From: an uncultured Opitutales bacterium
GTDB taxonomy: Bacteria; Verrucomicrobiota; Verrucomicrobiia; Opitutales; Intestinicryptomonadaceae
Reading direction: 5' to 3'
Length of the DNA: 15,382 nt
NCBI GenBank assembly: GCA_900552245.1
Contig: URYY01000040.1
Location: 1 to 15,382, forward strand
Under the pieces are notes generated by a model. That model was not told the DNA's origin and did not search any database. It worked only from the letters and a program-made list of their open reading frames with translations. This document shows positions 1 to 7,409 of the stretch, in pieces (within the stretch, counting starts at the first letter, position 1; the number at the start of each line of letters is the position of its first letter). A program made the translations under genes and the position numbers.

Positions 1-1
1 C

Positions 2-619
2 AGCTCGTCCAGTGGCAGCAGCTCTGGCTCCAGCTCTGGCTCAAGCTCTGGCTCAAGCTCGAGTTCGAGTTCAAGCTCAAGCTCCAGTGACGATGAGGAT
101 GAGAAGAAGAAACCAAAGAAGAAGGCAGTGGCAAAGAAGAAGGAGGAGTTTATTAAAAAGGGCGGCGTATTTGTATCTCCTGAGGAACATGCGCGGCTCA
201 TGGCTGCCGCAAATGCTGCCGGTCAACGCTACGTTGATGCCGAAAACGCCAAGCGCAGAGCCAGCGGCAAGCCGCTTTGGGTTGACCACGGTTTTCTATT
301 TCAGGTTGCCATAAATAAGAATTTACCCGAGGGGCAGGCTCTAAACAAAGTTCAGCTTGAGGCCGATATGCGTGCGGATTGGAAATTCAAGGGATACACA
401 AACCAGACCCTCTTTGCCTCGTACGAAAAAATACTTAAAAAATTGTACGACAGCAGAAATCTAAAACGACCCACTCTCAATATGATTTTACTTCTTCCCA
501 AGAAGGGCGAAACGTCTCTTAAAAAAGATCAAATAGCTGCCGCGAGGCAGTGGGCAAATATAAACGGCGGAGGTAGAGTGCGAATCTTGAGGGGTGCAAA
601 GCCCGTTAGCGACTATTAA
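2..619 (+). CDS. C-terminal part of an unrecognised protein with Ser/Gly linker and charged tract (5' end outside window)
   Basis: The reading frame is open from the first full codon of the window to a TAA at 617-619, leaving 205 residues. The visible part begins with about 29 Ser/Gly residues (four GSSS units, then a Ser run). A short acidic stretch (DDEDE, 89-103) and a Lys-rich tract (KKKPKKK...KKKEE, 104-148) follow. The last ~155 residues look globular, beginning near FIKKGGVFVSPEEHARL and ending in a basic segment (GGGRVRILRGAKPVSDY). A GTG at 128 lies inside the charged tract and is unlikely to be the true start, because the frame continues upstream with clear protein-like repeats. The architecture is a flexible linker plus charged tether joining an unseen N-terminal domain to a C-terminal domain. 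I do not recognise that C-terminal domain and assign no function. The lacI-type gene starts 14-20 bp downstream with no terminator between, so the two may be co-transcribed. Confidence 0.75.
   Translation, partial: SSSSGSSSGSSSGSSSGSSSSSSSSSSSSDDEDEKKKPKKKAVAKKKEEFIKKGGVFVSPEEHARLMAAANAAGQRYVDAENAKRRASGKPLWVDHGFLFQVAINKNLPEGQALNKVQLEADMRADWKFKGYTNQTLFASYEKILKKLYDSRNLKRPTLNMILLLPKKGETSLKKDQIAAARQWANINGGGRVRILRGAKPVSDY
14..61 (+). repeat. 12-bp tandem repeat encoding GSSS units
   Basis: Four consecutive 12-bp units of consensus GGCTCAAGCTCT (14-25, 26-37, 38-49, 50-61) each encode Gly-Ser-Ser-Ser in the frame of the partial gene. They are followed by nine more Ser codons (62-88) using both AGY and TCN codons. 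The near-identical DNA units suggest recent expansion by slippage; the mixed codons in the poly-Ser part suggest the Ser composition itself is maintained. Such linkers are usually flexible spacers between domains. Confidence 0.8.
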
Positions 620-639
620 AAGCTTTAGCCATTGTGAAT

Positions 640-1716
640 ATGAATCAGGAAAACGTAAAAAGTTTGAAAAAGTCTCCTGGCATGGCGGATGTCGCGAGAC
701 TGGCGGGCGTCTCTAAAAATACGGTTTCCCTATCCTTAAAGGATTCGCCTTTAATTTCCGAAAAGACTAAGAAAAAAATATTGAGAGTTGCCGAGAGCAT
801 AGGTTACGAGAAAAATATGATTTTTTCTCGATTTATGTCAGAGATAAAAATGTCTGGTTTGAAGCGTTACCGCGAGACAATAGCTCTTATAAATGCGAAC
901 GAAAATGCCGATGCCCTAAAAAATCACCCGACTATACCAAAGTATGTTGAGGGTATAAGGCGGGCGGCTGAGCGAGAGGGCTTTGCCATAAATGAATTTT
1001 GGCTTTACGATCCGGAGCTAAACGGAAGGTCGCTCACGCGCGTTTTAAAGACAAGAGGGATTAGAGGCGGTATAATTACAGGCCTTATGGATAATAACAG
1101 GCTCCCTTCAAAATTTAAGGAAGTTTGGAATACTTTTAAGTTCGTGATAACGGGTGTGAGAACCTACGAGCCCACTTTAAATTTTTCTATAGCCGACCAC
1201 TATCTAATAGCCTATCAAGCCGTTCAGCACGCCTTGGAATACGGCTACGACAGACCGGCTTTGGTCTTGGATAAAAAAATTGACGACCTCATAGAAGGGC
1301 GTTTCACAGGTGGCTTTTTGCGCGCTCAGCTCAATATGCCTCGCGAAAATAGAATAGAGCCTTTCTTCGACGTAAAAGAGGCGCGCCAAAACTGCTCAAT
1401 ATTCTTTGATTGGTACAAAAAAAATAGGCCTAATGCCCTTATTTGCCTTTATAATTCCGTCCAAAAATGGGTTGAACAGCTTGGTATAAGAGTTCCCCAA
1501 GACATGGGCTTAATACAGCTTGAAAGGCGCGATTCGGAGGCTGAGTGGGCCGGATTAAACCAGAGAAACGATCTGGTAGGCGAGTCCTCTGTGGAGCGCC
1601 TATCGCAACTGTTATACTCGCCGTCCGTAGTCGATTCCGGAGTTGTGACGGCAACATTAGTAAGTCCGGAGTGGACTGATTCGGCCACCATTTGCATGCG
1701 CAAAAAAAAGCGCTAG
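640..1716 (+). CDS. LacI-family transcriptional regulator
   Basis: This is a DNA-binding regulator of the LacI/GalR family, about 358 residues, normal length for the family. The N-terminus carries the helix-turn-helix (MADVARLAGVSKNTVSLSL, residues about 15-34). The typical 'SPLISEKTKKKILRVAESIGY' segment and a hinge region (NMIFSRFMSEI, about 59-69) follow. The rest is a periplasmic-binding-protein-like effector domain, ending in a GLIQLERRDSEAEWAGLNQRNDLVGE segment of a style I associate with verrucomicrobial LacI proteins. I chose ATG 640; a GTG at 634 would add two residues, and neither has a clear Shine-Dalgarno sequence. The hinge position usually occupied by the minor-groove Leu appears to be Phe65. 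The gene converges on the neighbouring GH43 gene, so by context it probably controls this glycosidase cluster in response to a released sugar. The effector is not readable from the sequence. Confidence 0.9.
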   Translation: MNQENVKSLKKSPGMADVARLAGVSKNTVSLSLKDSPLISEKTKKKILRVAESIGYEKNMIFSRFMSEIKMSGLKRYRETIALINANENADALKNHPTIPKYVEGIRRAAEREGFAINEFWLYDPELNGRSLTRVLKTRGIRGGIITGLMDNNRLPSKFKEVWNTFKFVITGVRTYEPTLNFSIADHYLIAYQAVQHALEYGYDRPALVLDKKIDDLIEGRFTGGFLRAQLNMPRENRIEPFFDVKEARQNCSIFFDWYKKNRPNALICLYNSVQKWVEQLGIRVPQDMGLIQLERRDSEAEWAGLNQRNDLVGESSVERLSQLLYSPSVVDSGVVTATLVSPEWTDSATICMRKKKR

Positions 1717-1766
1717 TGGAATTTATTTGAGCAAGTGTCTGTTAATTATCTCATCACTCATAAAAT

Positions 1767-1800
1767 AGGGGCCCTCGATTCAGAGAGCCCCTTTGCTTTA
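1767..1800. terminator. Bidirectional terminator between lacI-type gene and GH43
   Basis: A hairpin with arms GGGGCCCTC (1768-1776) and GAGAGCCCC (1783-1791), one C-A mismatch, and a 6-nt loop, extended by an A-T pair. TTTGCTTT follows on the plus strand and TATTTTA on the minus strand. It lies between two convergent genes and can serve both; its 3' side overlaps the GH43 stop codon. Confidence 0.75.
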
Positions 1801-3396
1801 ATTGTCTTGGCCTACGGAATCTCCAAGCTTGAAGTAGTCGAAGTCAACATAGCCGCCCGGAGCCTTTGTCGCGTAGTTAAATAGCGCAAATCGGTAACCC
1901 ATAAAATGAGGCAGAGTATAGACCATTTGGAATGTTTGGCCTATTGGATTCCAATTCTTGCCGTCTGTGCTGTAGTAAAAATAGGCCTTGTCTGTTTGGT
2001 TCTTAAAATCGCAGTCTATCTTGAAATACACGTCTTTTGTCTTTAGCGGAATTTGCTCGCTCTCTTCCAGCGTATCCGGATTACCCTTATCGCCAATTTT
2101 TGTTATTTGTTGGTTAACGATAAATTTTTTGTTACCCACCATCTTCACTGCGAGCGTTGCGTATTTCTTTTGCAGTAAGCCTAGCCCCGCAATATCGCCG
2201 TCTTTCATTTTGCTAACATCAATTTTTACGCTTGCCGAGGCTTCGGGACCAAACGTGCGCTGGGTGAGCATATTCTTCACTTGAAGGAAATCTTCATCTA
2301 TTCTGAACGTCGCAAGCCTCAAAAATCCGGGGCGCTTTGTCAGAGACCAGGCATCGTTATTTGGATTGTGATTCCACTGCCATTGAAGCGGCAGTAGTTT
2401 ATCGCCTTTGCGGCGCTTAAAATCATCGGATGTCACGCAGTCGGGTATGGAGCTTTGCTCACCCTTCATTTCCATTGTCATTGCTACAATTCCGTCGTCT
2501 CCGAATACGGGCCAGCCGTCCTTCCAAGTCATCTGGACAAGGTAGGGCATTCTGCCGACGGCTCCCGAATCTCTAAAGAACATTCCGTACCACTTTCCGT
2601 CCGGGGTATTTACTATACCTCCCTGCGCCACCCCCTTATCCTTTATCGCGATTCTGCCTTCGTAAGGGCCGTCTATCTTGTCGCTTTTGTAAACTATCGC
2701 CGTGCGCATTCCCGTAGTCGGCGGCCAGCATATAAAGAATATGTAATACTTGCCGTTTACTTTAAATACTTGAGCTCCTTCTGCGGGCAGACCCTCTTTT
2801 GTTCCCGTGACTGATTGAGCGTTTTCAATTATAATCTTATTTACGCCGCCTTCCTTTACGCCGCTTAAATCGTCTTTAAGTTCTATAAGCCTTATGTTTC
2901 CGCCGCCGCATACTAGGTATTTTTTGCCGTCGTCGTCGAATACGAGCGATGAGTCGTGAAAGGCGGGCGAAAAGCTCTTTTCCTCCCACTTGCCGGATTC
3001 GGGTTTATCGGTTGAAAATATGTGGGTCTTTCCGCTTGTATAGGCGAATGTTGAGAGGTAGAATTTGCCGTCGTGATACCTGAGCGAACTCGCCCACGAA
3101 CCTTGCCCGTAAGAGTTCTTGCCGTTTTCCAAATTAGTCTCATCCTTGTCTGCGAGTATGTCGTAGGCGTAGGAGCAGAGTTTCCAATCGACGAGATTGT
3201 TGGACTTCATTATTGGTACGCCCGGAATCATATGCATTGTAGTGCTGCTCATGTAGTAGGTCTTGCCCACGCGCAGTATCGAGACGTCGGGAACGTCCGC
3301 CCATATGATGGGATTTCTTATTTCTTTTGCGGATAGAGCCAGCGGAATCGCAAGTCCTAACGCAAGTGCAGTTAAAGTGGATTTCAAACGCATCAT
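1798..3396 (-). CDS. Secreted glycoside hydrolase family 43 enzyme (subfamily-12-like; beta-xylosidase / alpha-L-arabinofuranosidase type)
   Basis: A 532-residue GH43 glycosidase with a Sec signal peptide (about residues 1-23, cleavage after LALSA). GH43 enzymes are inverting five-bladed beta-propeller hydrolases acting on xylo- and arabino-configured sugars. The three catalytic acids can be placed: general base Asp37 (ADVPDVS), pKa-modulating Asp148 (HDSSLVFDDDG) and general acid Glu206 (PAEGAQVFK). The stretches SSTTMHMIPGVPIM, YGQGSWASSLRYHDGKFY and GAVGRMPYLVQMTWKDGWPVFG resemble the subfamily-12 branch as I remember it. Residues about 320-532 form a C-terminal beta-sandwich (concanavalin-like) domain ending VDFDYFKL, common in GH43 exo-enzymes. 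Usual family landmarks PDPS and xDP are here PDVS and HDSS. The start could also be the next codon, also ATG. The enzyme is probably periplasmic or exported and trims arabinosyl or xylosyl units. Family is firm; substrate is inference. Confidence 0.9.
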   Translation of the reverse strand: MMRLKSTLTALALGLAIPLALSAKEIRNPIIWADVPDVSILRVGKTYYMSSTTMHMIPGVPIMKSNNLVDWKLCSYAYDILADKDETNLENGKNSYGQGSWASSLRYHDGKFYLSTFAYTSGKTHIFSTDKPESGKWEEKSFSPAFHDSSLVFDDDGKKYLVCGGGNIRLIELKDDLSGVKEGGVNKIIIENAQSVTGTKEGLPAEGAQVFKVNGKYYIFFICWPPTTGMRTAIVYKSDKIDGPYEGRIAIKDKGVAQGGIVNTPDGKWYGMFFRDSGAVGRMPYLVQMTWKDGWPVFGDDGIVAMTMEMKGEQSSIPDCVTSDDFKRRKGDKLLPLQWQWNHNPNNDAWSLTKRPGFLRLATFRIDEDFLQVKNMLTQRTFGPEASASVKIDVSKMKDGDIAGLGLLQKKYATLAVKMVGNKKFIVNQQITKIGDKGNPDTLEESEQIPLKTKDVYFKIDCDFKNQTDKAYFYYSTDGKNWNPIGQTFQMVYTLPHFMGYRFALFNYATKAPGGYVDFDYFKLGDSVGQDN

Positions 3397-3449
3397 AATT
3401 TTTTATGCTATTTTATTTATTGCCGAATGTGTCCGTCTATGCGCTTTAT

Positions 3450-3477
3450 TTAATAGTCCAGTTTGGCCTCTTGTAAA
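3450..3477 (-). promoter_or_regulatory. Candidate promoter of the minus-strand GH43 gene
   Basis: Reading the minus strand, TTTACA (3472-3477) and TATTAA (3450-3455) are separated by 16 bp and lie 54 bp upstream of the GH43 start. They resemble -35/-10 boxes of a housekeeping sigma factor. Palindrome 3489-3503 sits just upstream of the -35 box. Sequence match only. Confidence 0.4.
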
Positions 3478-3488
3478 GGCGACCTTTT

Positions 3489-3503
3489 TTATTACAGTAA
3501 TAA
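3489..3503. promoter_or_regulatory. Candidate operator 1 (palindrome with TTACAGTAA core)
   Basis: TTATTACAGTAATAA is a perfect odd palindrome with 7-bp arms around a central A (3496). It lies in the divergent GH43/GH97 region and shares its core (TTACwGTAA) with the second palindrome 35 bp away. Its position fits a binding site for a dimeric regulator, possibly the nearby LacI-family protein, although it lacks the central CG common in LacI operators. Confidence 0.4.
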
Positions 3504-3525
3504 GACTCGCGGCAACTTTCGTATT

Positions 3526-3544
3526 TTTACTGTAATATAGTAAA
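3526..3544. promoter_or_regulatory. Candidate operator 2 (palindrome with TTACTGTAA core)
   Basis: TTTACTGTAATATAGTAAA matches its own reverse complement at 16 of 18 paired positions. It also contains TTACTGTAATA, the exact reverse complement of TATTACAGTAA in operator 1. It lies 43 bp upstream of the GH97 start, where a bound regulator could affect that promoter. No confident -10 box for GH97 is visible in this AT-rich stretch. Confidence 0.4.
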
Positions 3545-3587
3545 GTTTGTTGTATATTGTTAACCTCGGCGACATTATTAGCTCATT

Positions 3588-5486
3588 ATGATAAGGGACA
3601 CATTTATAGGACGCTTGGTTTGCCTTTTGATGGCGCTTGTTCTACCATTGGCAAGTACTTTTGCGAAGGATTTTTCCATGTCGTCTCCAAACGGTAAAAT
3701 TCGCTTGGCTCTGAATATTGACGATTCCGATGGAACTGCGCGTATTCTTGCCACCTACAAGGGTAAAAAACAGATCTCGATGCCCTCTGTGCGCCTTGGT
3801 CTCAGGACTAATGCGCGCGATTTTTCCCAAGGGCTTGAGCTTGTTTCTGCATCCTTTCCCAAGAAAATTAAAGATAGCTACAAGATGATTACAGGTAAGC
3901 GCAGCTTGTGCTCAAATAGCGCAAGCGAATCCACCTTGCGCTTTAAAAATCCTGAAGGCGATATTCTCGATGTCGTTTTAAGGGCTTGCGACGATGGACT
4001 TGCCTTGAAATACGTTGTTGAAGCCCGCGATGGTGAGTCCGTTACAAATGAAGTCACGGCTTACGAAATAGAGGACGGCAAAAAACGCTGGGCTTCTATG
4101 TACGATCCAAGAAGCTACGAAAATTTCTATGAGGTCTATACGGAAGGCTCAAAGAATGCAAGGGGCAATGATTGGCAGTATCCGATGCTTGTTGAAAACG
4201 GAGAAGGCGTGTTTGCGCTCATAAGCGAATCGAACATAAGGCGCGGTAATTGCGCTTCCTATTTGAATAACGCTTCAGACTTTAAAATCTACAATGTCTC
4301 TCTTGCAGACAAGCCCTTGGGTATAAAAGGGGCTTGGGAATCGCCATGGAGGTTGATGATTATGGGGAGTCTCGCCGGCATAGTTGAATCTACGCTTGTT
4401 AACGATTTAGCGGATCCTTCAAAAATAAAAGACACTAGCTGGATAGAGCCCGCATGCGTTTCGTGGATATATTGGGCGAACAATTTTGGCTCAAAGGATT
4501 TTAAAATAGTAAAGGAGTATATAGATTTGGCGCAAGAGATGAAGTGGCCCTATTGCCTCATTGATTGCCAGTGGCACGAAATGAAAAACGGCGGCAATAT
4601 AGACGACGCCATAGCGTACGCCAAGCAAAAGAATGTTAAACTGCTTCTTTGGTATAATTCATCCACAATTTGGCTTGCGCCGGAAGTTGGCCCGCTTTTC
4701 AAATTAAACGATCCCGATACGCGAGAGGTGGAATTTGCCTGGCTAAATAAAAATTCAGTGCGCGGTATAAAAGTCGATTTCTTTGACGGCGACTTTTCAA
4801 AAATAATGAATTACTGCATAGATTTGCTTGAGGACGGCACAAGGCACAAACTTATGCTGAACTTCCACGGCGCAACAATTCCGCGCGGTTGGCAGCGTAC
4901 GTACCCTAATTTAATGAGCGTTGAGGGAGTATATGGGGCGGAGTGGTATAACAACGGGCCCATCCTTACAGAGAGGGCTGCAGCGCACAATGTAAATCTG
5001 GTCTTTACAAGAAATGTTGTTGGCTCTATGGACTACACTCCTGGGACGTTTTCGGATTCTCAGCACAAGCACATAACAACTTACGCCCACGAATTGGCTC
5101 TGACTGTCCTGTTTGAATCGGCTCTCCAGCACATGCCGGATAGGCCTTCGGCCTACAAGGCTCTACCCGAGCAAGTCCGCAATTTTCTGTCAAATCTTCC
5201 TACTGCGTGGGACGATACAAAGCTATTGTCCGGCTATCCCGAAAAAGAGGCGGTAATAGCGCGTCGCAAGGGCGGCGTTTGGTATGTAGCCGGCATAAAC
5301 GGCACAGATAAAGAGCGCACTATAAAGTTAAATTTGAAAGCGCTAAAAAGTAAAAGCGGCGATTACATAATCTTTAAAGATGGCCAAGATTCCAAGAGTT
5401 TCGATATACAAAATGCTAAAAGAACGAATGAAATTTTAGAGGTAAAGTGTCTGCCGCGCGGCGGGTTTACATTGGTTTTAAGGTAA
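3588..5486 (+). CDS. Secreted glycoside hydrolase family 97 enzyme, retaining type (alpha-galactosidase / beta-L-arabinopyranosidase-like)
   Basis: A 632-residue GH97 protein with a signal peptide (about 1-26, cleavage after STFA). GH97 architecture is visible: an N-terminal beta-sandwich (about 27-285, SSPNGKIRLALNI...), a catalytic (beta/alpha)8 barrel (about 285-540, including YCLIDCQWHE and LLLWYN), and a C-terminal beta domain (about 555-632). GH97 divides into inverting alpha-glucosidases that use two Glu bases (SusB type) and retaining enzymes with an Asp nucleophile. The segment GIKVDFFDGD (nucleophile candidate Asp397) places this protein in the retaining branch, which includes alpha-galactosidases and beta-L-arabinopyranosidases. 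The acid/base is expected in SVEGVYGAEW, as Glu446 or Glu452. The ATG lacks a Shine-Dalgarno sequence but directly precedes the signal peptide. The gene probably forms an operon with the GH43 gene 24 bp downstream. Branch is well supported; exact substrate is open. Confidence 0.9.
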   Translation: MIRDTFIGRLVCLLMALVLPLASTFAKDFSMSSPNGKIRLALNIDDSDGTARILATYKGKKQISMPSVRLGLRTNARDFSQGLELVSASFPKKIKDSYKMITGKRSLCSNSASESTLRFKNPEGDILDVVLRACDDGLALKYVVEARDGESVTNEVTAYEIEDGKKRWASMYDPRSYENFYEVYTEGSKNARGNDWQYPMLVENGEGVFALISESNIRRGNCASYLNNASDFKIYNVSLADKPLGIKGAWESPWRLMIMGSLAGIVESTLVNDLADPSKIKDTSWIEPACVSWIYWANNFGSKDFKIVKEYIDLAQEMKWPYCLIDCQWHEMKNGGNIDDAIAYAKQKNVKLLLWYNSSTIWLAPEVGPLFKLNDPDTREVEFAWLNKNSVRGIKVDFFDGDFSKIMNYCIDLLEDGTRHKLMLNFHGATIPRGWQRTYPNLMSVEGVYGAEWYNNGPILTERAAAHNVNLVFTRNVVGSMDYTPGTFSDSQHKHITTYAHELALTVLFESALQHMPDRPSAYKALPEQVRNFLSNLPTAWDDTKLLSGYPEKEAVIARRKGGVWYVAGINGTDKERTIKLNLKALKSKSGDYIIFKDGQDSKSFDIQNAKRTNEILEVKCLPRGGFTLVLR

Positions 5487-5497
5487 TTTCAACAGAT

Positions 5498-5505
5498 AGG
5501 GAAGG
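5498..5505 (+). promoter_or_regulatory. Ribosome binding site of the second GH43 gene
   Basis: AGGGAAGG lies 5 nt before ATG 5511 in the 24-bp gap after the GH97 stop. It is one of the few clear Shine-Dalgarno-like sequences in the window, fixes this start, and fits translation from a shared GH97-GH43 transcript. Confidence 0.6.
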
Positions 5506-5510
5506 TATTT

Positions 5511-7238
5511 ATGAAAGTCTCACTAAAAATAAAATCGGCGCTAAATATTTTGTTTGGCGCAGCGTGTGTAACATCGGCGTCTGTCGCGAGCGCGGCTGAA
5601 CCAGTTTTCCACTCTTTCGAGTATAAGGGAAACGACGCCTACTATTCGGAGAATCCGCTTAAAAGCGACGAGTTCTACTCTCCGATTTTGCAGGGCTGCT
5701 ATCCTGACCCCAGCATTTGCAAAAAGGGCAAAGATTACTATTTGGTCTGCTCGTCCTTTGCGTTTAATCCGGGTGTCCCAATCTTTCACTCTCGCGACCT
5801 TGTTAACTGGAAGCAGATAGGCCATGTTTTGGAGCGCCCCGAACAGCTAGACGTCCGCCAGTCGGGTATCGCAATGGGCATATACGCCCCAACAATACGC
5901 TACAATAAGCACAATGATACTTTCTACATGATAACTACCCAATTCTCAGGCGGATTCGGCAATATGGTAGTTAAGACGAAAGATCCTCTCAAAGGTTGGA
6001 GCGACGCCATTAAGTTGGACTTTGGCGGAATTGATCCAGACTTATTTTTCGATGATGACGGCAAGGCCTACATCGTGCATAACGACGCTCCCGTAAAAGA
6101 ACTCTACGGTGGCCACCGCGCAATTTGGATTCGCGAATACGACGTTGAGAACGATAAGGTTGTGGGCGAGCCCAAGATGATAGTTGACGGGGGCGTTGAC
6201 ATAACAAAAAAACCTATTTGGATAGAGGCTCCGCATATCTATAAGAAAAACGGAATGTATTACCTCATGTGCGCTGAAGGCGGAACAGGCGGTGCCCACA
6301 GCGAGGTTATATTCAAGAGCAAAAACGTAATGGGCCCCTACGTACCTGCTGAAAAGAATCCGATTCTAACACAGCGCCACCTGCCGCCGAATAGGCCCAA
6401 TAAGATAGATTGGGCGGGGCATGCCGACTTAGTTGAAGGCCCGGACGGAAAGTATTACGCCGTATTTTTGGGGATTCGTCCAAATGTGGCAGATCGCGTA
6501 AATACAGGCCGCGAAACATTCATAATTCCCGTGGATTGGACTGGGGAATGGCCGGTGTACGAGGGAGGTTTGGAGCCTTTGCCTGTGAAGTACAAAATGC
6601 CAAAGGGCGTCAAGAATATGACGGGCAAAAAGGGATTTTTCCCGAACGGAAACTTCACATTTTCAGATAACTTTAAGTCCAAGAAATTTGATATGACATG
6701 GGTTGGCATGCGCGGGCCTATAAGCGAATTTACAGAGTTTGTAAACGGCGGCGTTAAAATAGCACCTATGTCGGTGACGGTAAAAGAAGCCCGTCCGGTT
6801 TCCGCTATTTTCCGTCGCCAGCAGCACAACGACTTCACGGCAACTACAAGCATGACCTACACTCCCGAAAGCGAGAGCGATTTGGCCGGTCTTGTATGCT
6901 ACCAGAGCGAGAGCTACTGCTATACTTTTGGAGTTACAAAGAAAGACAACTCCTACTACATTTTGCTTGAGAAAACTCAGGGCGATAGGGAGACGAAAAA
7001 GCCGGTAAGCGAAATTGTAGCAAGTGAAAAAATCTCGCTTAGGCAGCCTATTATGTTGCGTGTGAAGGCCGAGGGCGAAGATTACACCTTTAGTTACGCC
7101 ATAGGCAGAAGCTCAAAGTTTAAGGATCTTGCGACTGTTCCCGGAGACATTTTATCGACAAATGTCGCAGGGGGCTTTACAGGCGCATTTATAGGCCTTT
7201 ACGCCACGAGCGCAAATGACGCAGTTGCGGTTGATTAG
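5511..7238 (+). CDS. Secreted glycoside hydrolase family 43 enzyme with C-terminal beta-sandwich (subfamily-1-like; beta-xylosidase / arabinofuranosidase type)
   Basis: A 575-residue GH43 enzyme with a signal peptide (about 1-28, cleavage after ASVASA). Catalytic acids: general base Asp66 (CYPDPSI), pKa modulator Asp175 (GIDPDLFFDDDG), general acid Glu239 (PIWIEAPHIYKK). The landmarks NPGVPIFHSRDLVNWKQIG, GIYAPTIRY and WAGHADLVEGPDGKYYAVFLGIRP are typical of beta-xylosidase/arabinofuranosidase GH43s. Residues about 380-575 form the C-terminal beta-xylosidase-type beta-sandwich that lines the active site in this group. The protein stops at ...NDAVAVD, just where relatives continue with a last strand like VDFDYFKL, and two TAG codons occur in a row there, so the extreme C-terminus looks clipped. 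It is translated from the same probable operon as GH97. The job is likely removal of xylosyl or arabinofuranosyl units from oligosaccharides outside the cytoplasm. Subfamily assignment is from memory of motif style. Confidence 0.9.
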   Translation: MKVSLKIKSALNILFGAACVTSASVASAAEPVFHSFEYKGNDAYYSENPLKSDEFYSPILQGCYPDPSICKKGKDYYLVCSSFAFNPGVPIFHSRDLVNWKQIGHVLERPEQLDVRQSGIAMGIYAPTIRYNKHNDTFYMITTQFSGGFGNMVVKTKDPLKGWSDAIKLDFGGIDPDLFFDDDGKAYIVHNDAPVKELYGGHRAIWIREYDVENDKVVGEPKMIVDGGVDITKKPIWIEAPHIYKKNGMYYLMCAEGGTGGAHSEVIFKSKNVMGPYVPAEKNPILTQRHLPPNRPNKIDWAGHADLVEGPDGKYYAVFLGIRPNVADRVNTGRETFIIPVDWTGEWPVYEGGLEPLPVKYKMPKGVKNMTGKKGFFPNGNFTFSDNFKSKKFDMTWVGMRGPISEFTEFVNGGVKIAPMSVTVKEARPVSAIFRRQQHNDFTATTSMTYTPESESDLAGLVCYQSESYCYTFGVTKKDNSYYILLEKTQGDRETKKPVSEIVASEKISLRQPIMLRVKAEGEDYTFSYAIGRSSKFKDLATVPGDILSTNVAGGFTGAFIGLYATSANDAVAVD

Positions 7239-7249
7239 TAGTTTAAATA

Positions 7250-7284
7250 AAAAGGCTGTAACTTATAAGTTACGGCCTTTTAGC
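7250..7284. terminator. Terminator after the GH97-GH43 operon
   Basis: A 14-bp stem, AAAAGGCTGTAACT (7250-7263) with AGTTACGGCCTTTT (7268-7281), contains one G-U pair and a TATA loop, and starts 11 bp after the GH43 stop. The T run is within the 3' arm. The minus strand gives CCTTTTTATTT, so it may also act on transcripts coming from the right. Confidence 0.8.
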
Positions 7285-7300
7285 GTATAAAAGTAACAGG

Positions 7301-7315
7301 CTCTGCCCGGCAGAG
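7301..7315. repeat. Short perfect inverted repeat of unknown role
   Basis: CTCTGCC-C-GGCAGAG lies between the two terminators in an otherwise featureless ~90-bp spacer. It has no T tract. It resembles the 3' part of the terminator at 14915-14946 (both contain CTCTGCCCGGC), so it may be a decayed terminator. Confidence 0.35.
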
Positions 7316-7372
7316 ACTTCACGCCTCTGAGTATTCTTAGCAATTAGCTACTGTTTTTATCTTTGCGCGAGC

Positions 7373-7402
7373 AAAAAAAACTCCGCAAAGCGGAGTTTTT
7401 TT
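7373..7402. terminator. Terminator of the PEP-CTERM gene (bidirectional)
   Basis: A symmetrical hairpin ACTCCGC (7380-7386), AAA loop, GCGGAGT (7390-7396), flanked by eight As on the left and seven Ts on the right. On the minus strand it follows the PEP-CTERM stop codon by 8 bp and ends in a long U tract. Confidence 0.9.
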
Positions 7403-7409
7403 AAGTCAC

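Noticed and set aside
12..314. 100-residue plus-strand open frame at the left edge (Ala/Gln/Arg-rich)
   Set aside because: It is a shifted reading of the Ser/Gly repeat; the Ser frame continues into a plausible domain while this one ends.
128..619. Start of the first gene at GTG 128
   Set aside because: The frame is open and protein-like upstream to the window edge (Ser/Gly linker, acidic tract), so the GTG is an internal Val codon.
6455..6853. 132-residue minus-strand open frame inside the second GH43
   Set aside because: It lies wholly within a well-supported GH43 gene carrying all catalytic motifs, and has no family features of its own.
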